Shown here piece by piece: positions 8,616 through 17,181 of a stretch of 34,260 bases of DNA. Made by a program: the position numbers and the translations under genes. The stretch lies in NCBI RefSeq assembly GCF_002154695.1, contig NZ_MTAV01000268.1:8750-43009 (forward strand), in the 5' to 3' direction. The first letter of the stretch is position 1. Each line of letters starts with the position of its first letter. This DNA is from Nostoc sp. T09. Lineage in GTDB: Bacteria > Cyanobacteriota > Cyanobacteriia > Cyanobacteriales > Nostocaceae. The notes below the pieces were generated by a model that saw nothing but the letters and a program-made list of their open reading frames with translations, was not told the DNA's origin and searched no databases.

Positions 8616-8852
8616 ATGCGTGCTGTAGTTTCACTTTTAGCCTCAAGTCTGGTAATGGCTACTTTAGTTTTTGACTATCAAGCAATAGTCAATCGCGTAT
8701 CTCATCTGTTGCTGGCCTCCTCGGCTTCAGAACAGTTACTCTCCGCCAGACCTAAACCAAAGCCCAATCAACCCGAAAAACCTACACCGCATCGCGGTAG
8801 TGGGCGCAGAGAGTTGATGGAATATTACGGAAATGTTCGTTCTGCTGTTTAA
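8616..8852 (+). CDS. patX: PatX-like RGSGR pentapeptide precursor, heterocyst pattern regulator
   Basis: A 78-residue protein with a hydrophobic N-terminal signal-like segment (about 1-35, MRAVVSLLASSLVMATLVF then a second hydrophobic patch), a Pro/Lys-rich linker (45-58), and HRGSGRRE at 59-66. RGSGR is the pentapeptide of PatS and HetN that inhibits HetR, the master regulator of heterocyst differentiation. Secretory N-terminus plus C-terminal HRGSGR is the published pattern of PatX. Here 14 residues follow the pentapeptide, so release of the active peptide would need cleavage on both sides. The upstream DIF-type TCCGGA and NtcA-type box support this identity. It acts presumably after export or processing, then within neighbouring cells on HetR. 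A random small ORF is unlikely given motif, signal and promoter together. Confidence 0.85.
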   Translation: MRAVVSLLASSLVMATLVFDYQAIVNRVSHLLLASSASEQLLSARPKPKPNQPEKPTPHRGSGRRELMEYYGNVRSAV

Positions 8853-9495
8853 CAACTTTAGCAGCATTGTGCATGTTTCAGGGGAGTTAAATTTACAGAC
8901 TTATGGAGTGTTTTGCTTGACATCCTTTACACAAACTTTTTAGTAAAGCGAGCGTAATCAACACACTTAGTACATCAGCATTTGCTCAGTATTCCATCCG
9001 TAAGTTGTGTATTCATAGTCAAATCCCACCCTGATGTTCCGAATGTAAAAAAACCTGAGTGCCTGTATTGATCGCATCACCGTTTCTGAAAAAGCTACGT
9101 TTACTGCTTCTAACTCCTTTTATTTCAAGTATCTCATTGAGGTTATCGGTTCAGATTAAGGGCTTCTAACTCTAGATCAAGTCCAAATTATTTACCAAGC
9201 CCATCTACATTCAGAAACCGTAACCCAGTTGATAGAGAAATTCACTTTAAATTAATACACCTAGACCAAGTGGCGAGTACTCCGCACTTTGCAACCTGCA
9301 ATCTCAGATGTTATTTCTGAATGCATGGTAGAAAGCTAGTGCTGTTTCAACACGAGTATTTTGCAATCGGCAGGATTAGAACCAGACTTAGTGGAGAATT
9401 TCCTTTGTCTGTCGATCCGCATCTGGCAAAAAAGCTTTGTTGAACTTGTGCAATGCTTGCATCATAAGCGAGTAAAAGTAGCAAATATAATCAAA
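8853..9495. other. Intergenic region between patX and the deacetylase, with a gene remnant
   Basis: These 643 bases hold no intact gene. A decayed reading frame occupies 9049-9255 (listed separately). The frame of the deacetylase is open upstream to a TTG at 9361, but I place its start at the ATG at 9496, so 9361-9495 is probably leader. I see no terminator or recognised promoter. Confidence 0.5.
9049..9255 (+). pseudogene. Decayed protein-coding remnant with an in-frame stop
   Basis: One frame reads about 36 codons (KNLSACIDRITVSEK... to VIGSD), meets TAA at 9157-9159, and continues for 31 codons (GLLTLDQVQIIYQAHL... to KFTLN) to TAA at 9253-9255. Composition on both sides of the stop is protein-like, with regular hydrophobic spacing. 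A run of seven A at 9047-9053 just upstream may mark a frameshift. I do not recognise the family. Confidence 0.4.
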
Positions 9496-10176
9496 ATGCA
9501 ACTTGCTCCCCTCTTGCCAATTCTCTATCGTCTTCTCCAACCAAGTTTCCCTAACTGTCTTTGGAGTGGCGATCGCAATTCAAGAACGATCGCACTCACG
9601 TTTGATGATGGTCCCCATCCCCAATACACTCCAGAAGTATTGGCAGTTTTGGACCGTTATCAAATTAAAGCTAGTTTTTTTTGGTTGGGTGCTTGTGTAA
9701 ATCGCTCACCAGAGGTAGCTAAGTCGGTATGCGATCGCGGACACTGGATTGGATTGCATGGTTATGACCATCGTTCTTTTCCTTTGCTTTCCCCGATACA
9801 ACTTCGAGAAAGTTTAGAAAAAACCCAAGCTGCGATTTATAGTGCTTGTCATCTCCTACCCGAACAAGTAAGGGATGTCCGACCACCTAACGGATTCTTT
9901 ACACCCCAAACTTTAAAACTATTTCGCCAGTGGAATTATCGTCCAGTGATGTGGAGTGTCGTGCCTGTCGATTGGTCGCGGCCAGGAGCCAACACCGTAG
10001 TGCAACGCGTTCTCAAGCAGGTACAAAACGGTTCAATTATTGTTTTACATGATGGTGCTTATGGCGGTCAAGATGTTGCTGCAACAATAGAAATCTTAAT
10101 TCCACAATTGCTACAAAAAGGTTATCAATTTGTGAGCGTTGATACTCTCTGGCAGCAAGCTAAAATTTATCATTAG
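9496..10176 (+). CDS. Polysaccharide deacetylase (NodB-homology, carbohydrate esterase 4)
   Basis: A metal-dependent N- or O-deacetylase of the CE4 family, likely acting on cell-wall or extracellular polysaccharide. NodB motifs are present: TFDDGPHP (D37, D38), HGYDH (H88, H92) as the metal site, RPPNG where RPPYG is usual, a DWSRPGA segment, and IIVLHDG with the last conserved histidine. From the ATG at 9496 the protein has 226 residues, close to the catalytic core alone. The frame is open to a TTG at 9361, which would add 45 residues lacking a clear signal peptide. The first 20 residues (MQLAPLLPILYRLLQPSF) are only weakly hydrophobic, so export is uncertain. Asn for Tyr in motif 3 is a mild oddity. 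Confidence 0.88.
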   Translation: MQLAPLLPILYRLLQPSFPNCLWSGDRNSRTIALTFDDGPHPQYTPEVLAVLDRYQIKASFFWLGACVNRSPEVAKSVCDRGHWIGLHGYDHRSFPLLSPIQLRESLEKTQAAIYSACHLLPEQVRDVRPPNGFFTPQTLKLFRQWNYRPVMWSVVPVDWSRPGANTVVQRVLKQVQNGSIIVLHDGAYGGQDVAATIEILIPQLLQKGYQFVSVDTLWQQAKIYH

Positions 10177-10219
10177 CTGTCATATCAACATTAACTCAAT
10201 TAACTTTTAATTACAAAAA

Positions 10220-10253
10220 CCTCACATCTTCATTACAAAGTGAAAGAGTGAGG
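10220..10253 (-). terminator. Putative terminator of the XRE regulator gene
   Basis: CCTCAC at 10220-10225 pairs with GTGAGG at 10248-10253, with further partial pairing inside (CTTCA/TGAAAG). Read on the minus strand the stem is followed by GTTTTTG, as expected for transcripts coming from 10330. The deacetylase gene converges on it from the other side. Confidence 0.5.
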
Positions 10254-10329
10254 TAGAGCAAATTGCCGCACATCATAACTAACTCAGCTTGAAGTTTCTT
10301 GCTACAGCAAATTTAGCTGAATATATATT

Positions 10330-10671
10330 TCAGCTAGTTTTAGCATGTCGCGTTGAAGCTACTTCCGCGTCAGTACTGGTAGTAGTGACAGATTCCTCAG
10401 TTCCTAAAAGATGATGTATTTCACTTAACGAACTTGGTTGTGCTCCTAGAGCTTCTGGTGACTCACTCATATACTCAATTAGGTCTTCCACTTGACAATT
10501 AAGAGCTTTACAAAACCTAATGATTCTTTCAATATGGTCTGTCCCAGTTCTGCCGCTTTCCCAGTTCTGGATAGTGCTTTCAGTCACGCCAACAAGACGT
10601 GACAACTCAAGCTGGGTTAGCCCTGCCTTTTCTCGAAGCAAAGCGATCCTTGGTTTTGGCTTTTGTTTCAC
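10330..10671 (-). CDS. XRE-family HTH transcriptional regulator
   Basis: A 113-residue protein with a Cro/CI-type HTH at about residues 8-62: LREKAGLTQLELSRLVGV followed by the recognition segment TESTIQNWESGR and a closing helix ending VEDLIEY. The C-terminal ~45 residues are Ser/Thr-rich and probably disordered. The start codon is GTG at 10669-10671. It stands downstream of, and in the same direction as, the CHAT-receptor gene block, separated by 278 bases that include a strong hairpin, so it is probably transcribed on its own. Its targets are unknown; the neighbouring block is an obvious candidate but this is only inference. Confidence 0.85.
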   Translation of the reverse strand: MKQKPKPRIALLREKAGLTQLELSRLVGVTESTIQNWESGRTGTDHIERIIRFCKALNCQVEDLIEYMSESPEALGAQPSSLSEIHHLLGTEESVTTTSTDAEVASTRHAKTS

Positions 10672-10910
10672 AGCTATAGCACTTTTGTTTGAATATTTAT
10701 AGTCGTAGATCCTAGCACCAAAAAAAAGCAGCGCTTAAAAAACACCAGAAAAAATTTTGATCTGCTCCTTTAGCGAGGTAGTTGATAACTGCTTTTTGAT
10801 ACCTTTGTTCATAATTATCCAGGATAGTTTTCGTAAAATATGTATACACGTTTGCACTTAGAAATGTGAATTTATTTGGCAATTGTGTTTCAGAATACAT
10901 CTTCTTCTCT

Positions 10911-10945
10911 AGTTAAGGTGGGCAATGCCCACCCTATTGTTAACT
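10911..10945. repeat. Hairpin downstream of the CHAT gene
   Basis: GGTGGGC (10917-10923) pairs with GCCCACC (10927-10933) around a 3-base loop, and AGTTAA/TTAACT at 10911-10916 and 10940-10945 can extend the pairing. It begins 5 bases past the CHAT stop on the minus strand. No T-run follows, so this may be a dispersed palindrome serving as an RNA 3' end rather than a classical terminator. Confidence 0.55.
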
Positions 10946-10949
10946 GATA

Positions 10950-13900
10950 TTACAGACCATTACCAATCAAAATAAAGGGTGCCCAATAAAAGGGATGACT
11001 AAATTGATTTTCAGAAGCAGCACTTAACATACTATTACCTTTATTTTGCTTGCTAGCTATTGGTGGTGTTTTAGCGTAGCCCAAATAATTACCTGAAATT
11101 AAAGCAATTTGAGCTTTTTGTAAGGCTTCAGCTTTTGTCAGATTCCCCGATCGCAATACTTTATAAAATACATTCATTAAAGCCTGTGTTCCCCCATCAG
11201 ATACAGACCACAATGAAGCAATAGATGCCTTAGCTCCTGTTAGTTGAATCTGGTATCCTAAACCAAGAATTTCTTGCCCATTACCTAATGTATCTCCCAA
11301 GCCTGTTTGGCAAGCACTCAAAACTACTAAATCTACATTCGGTAAAGACCAATTTTCTATATCTCTTAGAGTTACACGTTCACCATCACCAAACAGAATA
11401 AAGGACTCTTCGGGATTACCTTTTACTAGCAGTCCATGAGTTGCTAAATGAACAATTTTGAAATCATTCATTTGGGGGATTGTAGCTGAAGGGCTAAAAA
11501 TATTATCTAAGAGTATCTTAGTTCCTGGAATTGTCTTGGCTAAGTTTTCTACTTCCTGTTTAGCGAACTGCAAACCACTAAAAACTTCTGAGCGATTGGC
11601 AAGTTTGATTGTATAGTCGCCTTTTGTAAAAGCAGCCGCTAAAACTTTAATATCTTTTTCTGGTTTGTTGTCGAATTTTGTAAGGCTAGCAGATGTAATG
11701 TTATTAACGATAAACCTTTGTACCAGCCACTCTTTACCATCATATAAACCTGCTAAAGGAACATATCTTAATTGTCCATCTGGAGCATAAATAATCGATT
11801 TAGCATCAGCTTGTTTTAGTTCATTTTCTATAGGTTTAATTAGCCAGTTATACAATTTAAGTGCTGGCTCTTTAATATTTTTATGAGGGACTTGAATTCT
11901 TTGCCGATACTCAAGAATTGTCTTATTTAATTCTTCTTTTGTAACTGGTACTGTGCGATGTATGGGTGGTGCATCTGCTGTGACGATAACTAACTCTAAT
12001 CTATCTTCTAAAACCAAAGGATAAAGTAGTACTGCTTTTTGATTTAACTGTCGTAAATTATCCCGCAGAGAATTTAGTTGGCGTAAACTGAGATTTTCTT
12101 GTCCTGAAGTTGCAGATAATTGCTGAACCAACGCTACTACAGAAGGACTTTTGATAAATTTATTAAACTCGCTAGTAACTTCCTGTTCAAGTTTTACCAG
12201 TTCTGCAATCCGCTTTTCTTGAGTAGATGTGCGTTCCTTGGAATTAATTTTCCGCAGACTTGTGAGTTCTTTGCCTAAAACAATTACTTTATCTTGAATT
12301 ACACTATATTTTTGCGATATTTCTTGTTCTTGCGGTTTGAGAGGTAAGCTTTGTTGTGGCTGAGAATCGTTATTAGCTATTCCTCTTTGAGTATTAACTA
12401 CTTTTGTTGGACTATTGGCAACTTTTTGAATAGTGCCACGACTATTACCAATAAAATCTTGAACTTCCTGTATTTTTAATAAATCTAGAACTTGTTGAGC
12501 TTCGGCTGAACGATTTTGCTTGAGTAATAAATCAGCTAAACGGCGATATCTTTCAGAAACAGTTTCGGTGTAGGATTTTTGAATATCGGTAGGAACAACG
12601 CGCAAACTCTTGCGGATAGTTTCGGTAAGATTGACTGATTGTTTGTAAAATGCGATCGCTAGTTGTGGTTGATTTTGTTGCGATAGCACATCTCCTAAAT
12701 ATTTGAGTGTTGCGGTTTCACTAACTTTATCGCTAACTTCGCGATGTATTGCTAAAGCTTGCTGATACAATCCCAAAGCTTTTTCAGACTGATTTTGTTT
12801 TTGGTAAATCTGTCCGAGATTACTTAGGGTTACACCTTCACCAGTGCGATCGCCTACTGCTTTATAATTAACCAAAGCTTGCTGGTTAGACTCTATTGCT
12901 TGGTTATACTTGCTTTTATTAGCGTAAACACGCCCAATATTATTAAGAGTAAAAGCAATACCTTCTTGATATTTATTTTCTTGGTAGATACCTAAAGCCT
13001 GTTGATATAACTTTAGCGCTTGTTCAGACTTACCTTGACTAAAGTAAATTTGTCCAATGTTATTAAGGTTTAGTGCTTCGCCTTGAAACTGAAAAGAATC
13101 TTTACCAAAAGCATCGCCAACATTGGCACGGCTGGTAACTTGTTGCAAAGCCTGGGGATTTTGTCCTAGAGCATCGTAGAGTAACTGTATATCTTTTTTA
13201 TTTGTTTCTTTATATTCCCCAGCACGGAATTTTTTGTAAATAGTTGAAGATTTTTCAGCAAATTCTAAAGATTTTTGATATTGCCCTAAGCTAAAATAAG
13301 CACCTGCAATGTTATTCAAAATTGCTGCTTCTGTACCATAAAAGCAAGTTAATTTTTGTTTATAGCAGTTGTCTTGGATAGGGCTTAAAGCTTGCTGATA
13401 GGAATCTAGCGCCTGAGTGTAGTTTCCCAAATTGATGTAAACGACTCCAATATTATTTAGAGTCTCAGCACTGCCAATGCGATCGCTATCTGCTTTCTGA
13501 ATTACTAAACTTTGCTGATAAAACTCTAATGCCTTTTGATATTGACCGATCCTAAAATACAATGCCCCGGTATCAGCAAGCAAACCTCTTTGACTGGAAG
13601 AATAGCTAGAATCTTTGGGGTTAGCTGCTTGCAGTTCTTTAAGAATAGTTAAGCTTGATTGATAGGCTTCAAGTGCTTTGGGATATTGACCTGAATTTGT
13701 GTAAACTTCTCCTATGTAGGACAGAGGTATCCACTCATTTTGGCGATCGCGTATTTGTTTGCGAATAGCTAAAGACTGTTGTAAAAAGTCCAGCGCCTTA
13801 GCATATTCTCCCTTACGCAAATGAACATAGCCAATATTGGTAAGACTGTTAGCTTCTCCAGCTTTAGCATTGTATTTTTTGAAAATAGCCAACGCCTGCT

Positions 13901-14114
13901 GAAACATTTCTAACCCTGCTTGCAAATCACCCAAACCAACTAAATCTTTATATACCAGATCTGCACCGTTACTATTCAGAGTAACTGCCTCTGTAATTTT
14001 TTCTTCGGCTGTTGGCGTTGGTGCTTGGGCAAGAATTTGTGTTGAAGTATGAAAGGGTAAGGATGGAGAAGCTAATGTCAGCAAGAGTGTAGCAGTAATT
14101 AGACGTAGTTGCAT
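10950..14114 (-). CDS. Secreted TPR-CHAT protein (caspase-like protease domain)
   Basis: From the ATG at 14112-14114 the protein has 1054 residues; a TTG at 14135 would add seven. An N-terminal signal-like stretch (MQLRLITATLLLTLASPSL) precedes tetratricopeptide repeats running to about residue 520, recognisable as recurring 40-residue units of the form A-L-x-x-Y-Q-Q-A-L-x-I and N-N-I-G-x-V-Y. A helical linker follows. The C-terminal ~310 residues are a CHAT domain with the catalytic pair His893 (IVHLATHGLL) and Cys935 (LVVLSACQTGLG), and the typical end HPFYWAPFILIGNG. CHAT domains are clan CD proteases, the fold of caspases and separase. It is the last of three large minus-strand genes, 255 bases after the receptor gene. 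A signal peptide would put the protease outside the cytoplasm, unlike CHAT effectors of known cytoplasmic systems. Confidence 0.9.
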   Translation of the reverse strand: MQLRLITATLLLTLASPSLPFHTSTQILAQAPTPTAEEKITEAVTLNSNGADLVYKDLVGLGDLQAGLEMFQQALAIFKKYNAKAGEANSLTNIGYVHLRKGEYAKALDFLQQSLAIRKQIRDRQNEWIPLSYIGEVYTNSGQYPKALEAYQSSLTILKELQAANPKDSSYSSSQRGLLADTGALYFRIGQYQKALEFYQQSLVIQKADSDRIGSAETLNNIGVVYINLGNYTQALDSYQQALSPIQDNCYKQKLTCFYGTEAAILNNIAGAYFSLGQYQKSLEFAEKSSTIYKKFRAGEYKETNKKDIQLLYDALGQNPQALQQVTSRANVGDAFGKDSFQFQGEALNLNNIGQIYFSQGKSEQALKLYQQALGIYQENKYQEGIAFTLNNIGRVYANKSKYNQAIESNQQALVNYKAVGDRTGEGVTLSNLGQIYQKQNQSEKALGLYQQALAIHREVSDKVSETATLKYLGDVLSQQNQPQLAIAFYKQSVNLTETIRKSLRVVPTDIQKSYTETVSERYRRLADLLLKQNRSAEAQQVLDLLKIQEVQDFIGNSRGTIQKVANSPTKVVNTQRGIANNDSQPQQSLPLKPQEQEISQKYSVIQDKVIVLGKELTSLRKINSKERTSTQEKRIAELVKLEQEVTSEFNKFIKSPSVVALVQQLSATSGQENLSLRQLNSLRDNLRQLNQKAVLLYPLVLEDRLELVIVTADAPPIHRTVPVTKEELNKTILEYRQRIQVPHKNIKEPALKLYNWLIKPIENELKQADAKSIIYAPDGQLRYVPLAGLYDGKEWLVQRFIVNNITSASLTKFDNKPEKDIKVLAAAFTKGDYTIKLANRSEVFSGLQFAKQEVENLAKTIPGTKILLDNIFSPSATIPQMNDFKIVHLATHGLLVKGNPEESFILFGDGERVTLRDIENWSLPNVDLVVLSACQTGLGDTLGNGQEILGLGYQIQLTGAKASIASLWSVSDGGTQALMNVFYKVLRSGNLTKAEALQKAQIALISGNYLGYAKTPPIASKQNKGNSMLSAASENQFSHPFYWAPFILIGNGL

Positions 14115-14201
14115 AAGTAAAATTTTTATCTTCAATACTTAAGATAACTCTAGTAGCTCTGCGCGGAATTAAAAATTTAAAAACTTTTATTGAGCGAGCG
14201 T

Positions 14202-14228
14202 AAAACCCCAAGCTTAAGTAGGGGTTTA
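14202..14228. repeat. Inverted repeat between the receptor and CHAT genes
   Basis: AAACCCC (14203-14209) faces GGGGTTT (14221-14227). Read on the minus strand the stem is followed by about 12 mixed bases and then a T-rich stretch. It may end part of the transcription coming from the receptor gene at 14369 before the CHAT promoter. Confidence 0.35.
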
Positions 14229-14368
14229 GCAATGCTAAATCCAAAAAGCGCGGGTTTATTTACTCATCATCAAAGTAATGATTAATCAAAGCCTGAAACA
14301 ACTTATTTTGGTAAACTCATACCATGATTAATTTGTACAGTGCGTCAGTCTTCATGAGTTAACGTTTC

Positions 14369-17068
14369 TCACTCAAGCAACTGAAAGCCATACTGGGAAC
14401 CTTGAGAAGCAATCCCAGCTTTACCAACCCGAACGAGACGGTATTCTCTATTAATAGGCTCGCCCATTGCTGAAAACTTAAGTCTACCCCCTGAAGTGAC
14501 ATTTGGTGATAGATCGACAGACCGCAGATTTCTCAGTACTGTTTCCCTTGTGGCATCCTTGGATAATGCCTTAATAAAAGCTTGCGCCGCATCATAACCA
14601 GCAGCAGTACGCCAGTTGATTTGTCCTTTCCATCTCTGTCTTGCTTCTTTTGCGTAGGAGGAGGTTCCATCATCAAACCAGGGTACAGCTAAAGTTAAGC
14701 CTTCAATAGCAGATCCACCCTGTTTTAATGTATTAGGACTATATAGCGCCGTATTACCTAACAGCTGCAACCTTTGCTCCTGCGGTAGTTGGGAATTTGC
14801 CCTAGCAATAGAAATAGCGACAGAAGTTGTTTGTACACCTGGCAATAAAATAGCGGCTCGTACTTGATCCTGTTTCACACTACGCTCAACTTCAGCCGGA
14901 GCATTCAAGTTTCCATCGCTCAAGTCAACAGTTCGGACAATGCTAATCTTCCGTTTGGTTAACTCTTCCTCAAGATCTTGTTTCGCGCTTTTGCTGTAGA
15001 TACTCTCTTTAGACTTATCAAAGAAAACCACTACTTTGTCTAAACCCAAAGTGTTTTTGGTAAACTCAGCTAGCTTTTTAGCTACTAACTTAGTAGACGG
15101 AACCGTCCGAAAGAAAACCCTACCTTTTAATTTTGAACTGGTGCTGGTGGGAGAAACTATAGCCAAGCCAGCTTTGTCGTATTCGGGTAGTGCGCCAAAA
15201 CTAGCTTCGCTGGAGTTGTGACCAATCACGCCTAAAACTTTTTGGTTAGGATCAGCCAACCGTTGAGCAACTGTTTCGGTGGCTACTTTTTGGTTGTTTC
15301 CATCGTTGGCAATGACAATCTCTAGTAACCTACCATTTAAACCCTCAGCGTTGTTGAATTTAGTTTGTGCATCCGCTACACCTCGCAACACTTCTTGAGC
15401 ATCGGTGGTGTAGTTTTCTATCGGCACTACTACTGCTAGCTTAAAAGGAGAACCCTTTTGACGAGCTTGGGCATTGTTGAGGTAAATTTGGGGTTCTGGA
15501 TCGTTAGGAGCGCCATCTACGGCTTTTTCAAAGAACTTAATCGCTTCGGGATAATTTTTTTCGTTGAAAGCTTCATTACCTTTCTCAAGGTCAGGGTTAA
15601 AGTTATTTGAACTAAAGAGTTTGTTATTGCCGCTACTAAATAAAACTAAACAAGCACTGTTTATCCTATCTTTACCATCTGGGCAGTATATGTCTCTCTT
15701 CCACCACAAAAATCCTAACCATAAAGTAGTAATGGCAAAGGCCGTAGCAGCTGCCACAGCAGTTGCCAGCTGCCAGCGATTAGCTTGTGTCTTTACTTTT
15801 TCTCTCTCTAATTCTTGGCTAGCACGTAAAAACTGATCGTCTTCCTCTCCTAAGCTTTTGTCCGCTGCCCATTTCAAGGTATCTTGAAGTTGTTGTCCTC
15901 GCAACAGATAGGAGTTTTGACGATTGGATTTCAACCAAGCTTTTAAAGGTTCGGCATAAGGGCGCACATTATTCAGTTCTTTCTCAACCCAAGTCTGGTT
16001 AAAAACTTCCTCATAAATAGGATTGTAAATTTTTAAAGAATTCTTCTGTTTGACTACCAATCCTGATAATCGCAACTCTATTTGTTCGGGACTATCATCA
16101 GAGATAATTTCTCCCTGTTGCAAGAGTTTCTGATATGTGTCCAACAAAGCAACAGTTCTACTTTTACTCTTTAAAATGCGATCGCGAATTGTCTTTAAAT
16201 GTTGGGGTACATCTTGAGTTTCCCAATTTTCAATTACTGATGAGCGCACCAGATTTTCAATGTCCTGAGGTTCGCTGCCTTGTGAAATGGGTGATGGTGA
16301 GGTAGCAATAAGTTTACATAGCTTTTGGGTAAGAAACGGTTGACCACCCGTCCAGGCCAAAACTTCTTTGAATGCAGCGTGAAAGTTTTTGACTGTCCCG
16401 GCTAATCCTGGAGCTAAAGGTTTTACGTCTTCTAGGGAAAAGCCATGTAATTCAATCGCTTGACCAATATTAAATGGCGACTTAGTTTTATCTTGAATCA
16501 GATCCGATGGTGTCGCTACTCCTAGCATTGCAAACGTGAGTCGTCTGTATTCTGGATGGTCAGCACGTTTGTTATAGCAGGCTCGGATCAACCCAAAAAA
16601 ATCGTCCTTAAAGTCTAATGTCAGCAGACCATCGATTTCATCAACAAATATGACGATGTGCCCAGAAACTTGCAGCAGTACATCTTCGATAAACTCACTC
16701 AATCTTTGTACAGGAGAAAGATGATCACGAGAGTTCCACCAATTTTGTAAGCTGATTGAAAGCTGGAACTCGCTGTATAGCAAATTGACGAAGCTCCCAT
16801 ACCACTCATCTAGTTTGATAGACTCGCTACCAATCAGGGAAATATCTATCTCAGCGCAAGCAACACCTTCTGCTTGTAATCGATGCATCGTTTGCACTCG
16901 CAAGCTCGACTTACCCATTTGTCGCGAGTTGAGTACATAACAAAACTCACCAGCCATCAATGCTTGATATAGTTCTTCGTCAGCCCATCTCACCACATAG
17001 CTAGGGTGATCAATCGATAGGCTTCCCCCGACTTGATATTTATAGGTTGAGTTTGGTGTTGGTTTCAT
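14369..17068 (-). CDS. AAA-like ATPase fused through a membrane segment to TPR and ABC-type ligand-binding domain
   Basis: An 899-residue fusion. Residues about 10-350 are an AAA-like/STAND-type ATPase common in cyanobacteria: LNSRQMGKSSL at about 46-56 as P-loop, IVIFVDEIDG at 138-147 as Walker B, and a sensor-like strand FAMLGVATPSDL. Residues 432-456 are one hydrophobic helix followed by WWKR. Residues about 495-537 hold a TPR-like pair of helices, and 542-890 match the periplasmic leucine/branched-chain amino acid binding fold (start PFKLAVVVPI, with GVIGHNSS and FFRTVPS motifs typical of it). The layout suggests a one-piece receptor with ligand binding on one side of the membrane and the ATPase on the other. 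ATG at 17066-17068. It lies between the HTH-AAA gene (113 bases upstream) and the CHAT gene. Ligand unknown. Confidence 0.88.
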   Translation of the reverse strand: MKPTPNSTYKYQVGGSLSIDHPSYVVRWADEELYQALMAGEFCYVLNSRQMGKSSLRVQTMHRLQAEGVACAEIDISLIGSESIKLDEWYGSFVNLLYSEFQLSISLQNWWNSRDHLSPVQRLSEFIEDVLLQVSGHIVIFVDEIDGLLTLDFKDDFFGLIRACYNKRADHPEYRRLTFAMLGVATPSDLIQDKTKSPFNIGQAIELHGFSLEDVKPLAPGLAGTVKNFHAAFKEVLAWTGGQPFLTQKLCKLIATSPSPISQGSEPQDIENLVRSSVIENWETQDVPQHLKTIRDRILKSKSRTVALLDTYQKLLQQGEIISDDSPEQIELRLSGLVVKQKNSLKIYNPIYEEVFNQTWVEKELNNVRPYAEPLKAWLKSNRQNSYLLRGQQLQDTLKWAADKSLGEEDDQFLRASQELEREKVKTQANRWQLATAVAAATAFAITTLWLGFLWWKRDIYCPDGKDRINSACLVLFSSGNNKLFSSNNFNPDLEKGNEAFNEKNYPEAIKFFEKAVDGAPNDPEPQIYLNNAQARQKGSPFKLAVVVPIENYTTDAQEVLRGVADAQTKFNNAEGLNGRLLEIVIANDGNNQKVATETVAQRLADPNQKVLGVIGHNSSEASFGALPEYDKAGLAIVSPTSTSSKLKGRVFFRTVPSTKLVAKKLAEFTKNTLGLDKVVVFFDKSKESIYSKSAKQDLEEELTKRKISIVRTVDLSDGNLNAPAEVERSVKQDQVRAAILLPGVQTTSVAISIARANSQLPQEQRLQLLGNTALYSPNTLKQGGSAIEGLTLAVPWFDDGTSSYAKEARQRWKGQINWRTAAGYDAAQAFIKALSKDATRETVLRNLRSVDLSPNVTSGGRLKFSAMGEPINREYRLVRVGKAGIASQGSQYGFQLLE

Positions 17069-17181
17069 TGTTGATCTTTCAAGCGTTCCTTTAAAGATGT
17101 TTTAAAAGTATCGTTATTAACATCAAAACCTCGAAACCTAACCCCCTCTTACCTATGAAAGAATGGGGGTTTCAAAGGCTC

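Noticed and set aside
9361-9495. TTG start giving a 271-residue deacetylase
   Set aside because: The added 45 residues show no signal peptide or homology feature, while the ATG at 9496 gives a core-length enzyme.
10712-10900. 62-codon minus-strand open frame between the XRE gene and the CHAT gene
   Set aside because: Composition is rich in Phe, Tyr and Asn from AT-rich DNA, it has no recognisable motif, and its end overlaps an A/T run. Could be real but I cannot support it.
13972-14244. 90-codon minus-strand open frame over the CHAT gene start
   Set aside because: Different frame over the signal-peptide region of the CHAT gene, and its product has no protein-like features.
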